Below, piece after piece: positions 5,795 through 6,879 of a stretch of DNA of 6,879 nucleotides. The DNA comes from JBIOJM01 sp044450785 (GTDB lineage Bacteria > Planctomycetota > Planctomycetia > Isosphaerales > Isosphaeraceae), in assembly GCA_044450785.1 (NCBI GenBank), contig JBIOJM010000441.1:1-6879 (forward strand). Direction: 5' to 3'. Every line of letters begins with the position of its first letter. The first letter of the stretch is position 1. The notes under the pieces were generated by a model, which did not search any database, was not told the DNA's origin, and saw only the letters and a list, made by a program, of their open reading frames with translations. The position numbers and the translations under genes were made by a program.

Positions 5795-6879
5795 ATGAAT
5801 CCGCAACCGCGACTGTTCTCCGAAAATGGTATTTCCGCATTCCCGGCTCGAACGCGAACGCGGGACGCAAGGCGGCGGGTGCGGTTACGTCCTCGGGGGG
5901 AAGAGCTAGAGACGCGTGTCGTTCTCTCGACCTTCCTGGTCAACACCTTGCTCGACACGGATGCGGTGAACCTGCATTCCGGCAAGGACGCTTCCGGCCG
6001 CATCTCACTCCGCTCGGCCATCATGGCCGCCGACGCCCTGGGGGGCGCGAACACGATCAAGCTTCCCTCCGGGACGATCAAACTGACGATTGCCGGAGCG
6101 AACGAGGACGCAAGCGCCACCGGCGACCTCGATATCAAGGGAAACCTCACCATCCAGGGCAAAGGCTTGAACAGTTCCATCGTCGACGGCAACAGCCTCG
6201 ACCGCGTGTTCCAGGTCCTCGGCGGCAACGTGACGATTTCCAACCTCACCATTCAGAACGGTTTCAGTTCTGTCGGCGGCGGGCTCTTGAACTCAGGCGG
6301 CAACGTGACGCTCTCGTCGGTCGTGGTTCGGGACTGCATCGCTGTCGGGGCCGACGGTCTCAACGGAAGCGCGGGCTTCGGTGTCAGTCCGAATGTCGTT
6401 GCCGGTACACCGATCGTCAACAACGGCGGGAACGGTCAGGACGGATCCGGCGGCGCGGGCGGCGGAATCTTCAACGCCGGGTCGATGACTCTCACCGATT
6501 GCACGATCGCTTTCAATGGGGCGCTCGGCGGCTTGGGTGGACGGGGGCTAGACGGTGCCAACGTCTTTGGCGCCAACGGCACTCCGTCCAACGACCAGTC
6601 CGTGGCGAACGGTGAGGATGGCGTTGGCCTCAACGGCGGTTCTGGCGGCGCGGGGGGCTCGGCAATCGGCGGGGGAGTCGTGAACGCGACCGGGGCAAAG
6701 CTCACGATTTCGGGCACTCTCTTTTCAGCGAACTCGGTCTCTGGCGGCACCGGTGGCCAAGGGGGTGCCGGGGGCCTCGGTCAGGGCGGCAAGGGTGCGG
6801 ACGTGCTTAACTCTGCTCCCGACACCGCAAGCGTGGGGTTCTCCGGCGCAGGCACAGGAGGCGCCGGAGGGGCGGGCGG
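5795..6879 (+). CDS. LEPR-XLL/CSLREA-like glycine-rich beta-helix surface protein, N-terminal part
   Basis: The first 361 residues are present and the frame is open at the right edge, so the full protein is longer, possibly much longer. Residues 27-45 are Arg-rich and then read LRPRGEELETRVVLS, which fits the LEPR-XLL motif at the start of large planctomycete extracellular proteins. No classical signal peptide is visible. Residues 46-100 resemble the CSLREA-type opening of parallel beta-helix proteins (FLVNTLLDTDA, then SLRSAIMAADALGGANTIKL). Residues 111-180 carry beta-helix rungs (GNLTIQGKG, GNVTISNLTIQNG, GNVTLSSVVVRD). From about 208 onward, rungs alternate with Gly/Asn-rich loops such as GGNGQDGSGGAGGG and GGTGGQGGAGGLGQGG, resembling mycobacterial PGRS composition but with no sign of homology. 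The start is fixed by a strong ribosome site. The likely role is cell-surface structure or adhesion (inferred); no catalytic motif is seen in the part present. Confidence 0.88.
   Translation, partial: MNPQPRLFSENGISAFPARTRTRDARRRVRLRPRGEELETRVVLSTFLVNTLLDTDAVNLHSGKDASGRISLRSAIMAADALGGANTIKLPSGTIKLTIAGANEDASATGDLDIKGNLTIQGKGLNSSIVDGNSLDRVFQVLGGNVTISNLTIQNGFSSVGGGLLNSGGNVTLSSVVVRDCIAVGADGLNGSAGFGVSPNVVAGTPIVNNGGNGQDGSGGAGGGIFNAGSMTLTDCTIAFNGALGGLGGRGLDGANVFGANGTPSNDQSVANGEDGVGLNGGSGGAGGSAIGGGVVNATGAKLTISGTLFSANSVSGGTGGQGGAGGLGQGGKGADVLNSAPDTASVGFSGAGTGGAGGAG

Noticed and set aside
5778..5798. Six-codon frame MRGERP whose TGA overlaps the next gene's ATG
   Set aside because: It has no ribosome site of its own and simply reads through the Shine-Dalgarno site of the real gene. 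Translational coupling is possible but unsupported.
6430..6879. Glycine-rich region as a noncoding satellite or CRISPR-like repeat
   Set aside because: The GGC-rich runs are irregular, stay in one open frame and alternate with beta-helix rungs. They are protein-level low complexity, not a DNA repeat array.

Overview
The window looks like chromosomal DNA of a planctomycete, most likely of the Isosphaerales/Gemmatales type. This rests on protein architecture, not on a database search. It is GC-rich and carries three hallmarks of that group: transmembrane Ser/Thr kinases with long TPR tails, a small ECF sigma factor placed directly before such a kinase, and a large secreted-type protein that opens with an LEPR-XLL-like motif followed by beta-helix repeats.

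Layout. Positions 1 to about 1665, minus strand: the C-terminal part of a Ser/Thr kinase of the PknB-like TPR class. It has kinase subdomains IX-XI, a membrane helix and TPRs. The kinase N-lobe, catalytic loop and DFG segment are absent, and a frame change is visible near 100-106, so I call it a decayed or truncated copy. It runs off the left edge. Positions 1666-1831 are a short divergent gap. Positions 1832-2407, plus: an ECF-type sigma factor of the planctomycete/TIGR02999-like class. Positions 2510-5434, plus: a complete 974-residue Ser/Thr kinase with a membrane helix and a TPR tail that contains six motifs spaced exactly 42 residues apart. Positions 5435-5794: a gene-free spacer with an imperfect stem-loop, a GC palindrome and a good Shine-Dalgarno site. 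Positions 5795-6879, plus: the N-terminal 361 residues of an LEPR-XLL/CSLREA-like, glycine-rich beta-helix protein that runs off the right edge.

How they may work together. The sigma factor and the intact kinase are colinear, 102 bases apart, and probably form a sensing/transcription unit in which the membrane kinase modulates the sigma factor. That pairing is known for planctomycete ECF groups, but the mechanism here is inferred. A 17-base stretch with 15 identities lies 59 bases before the kinase start and 66 bases before the start of the glycine-rich protein. It may be a shared control site and would place the surface protein in the same regulon. This is the most interesting non-coding signal seen. 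I found no RNA genes, CRISPR arrays, insertion sequences or other mobile elements.
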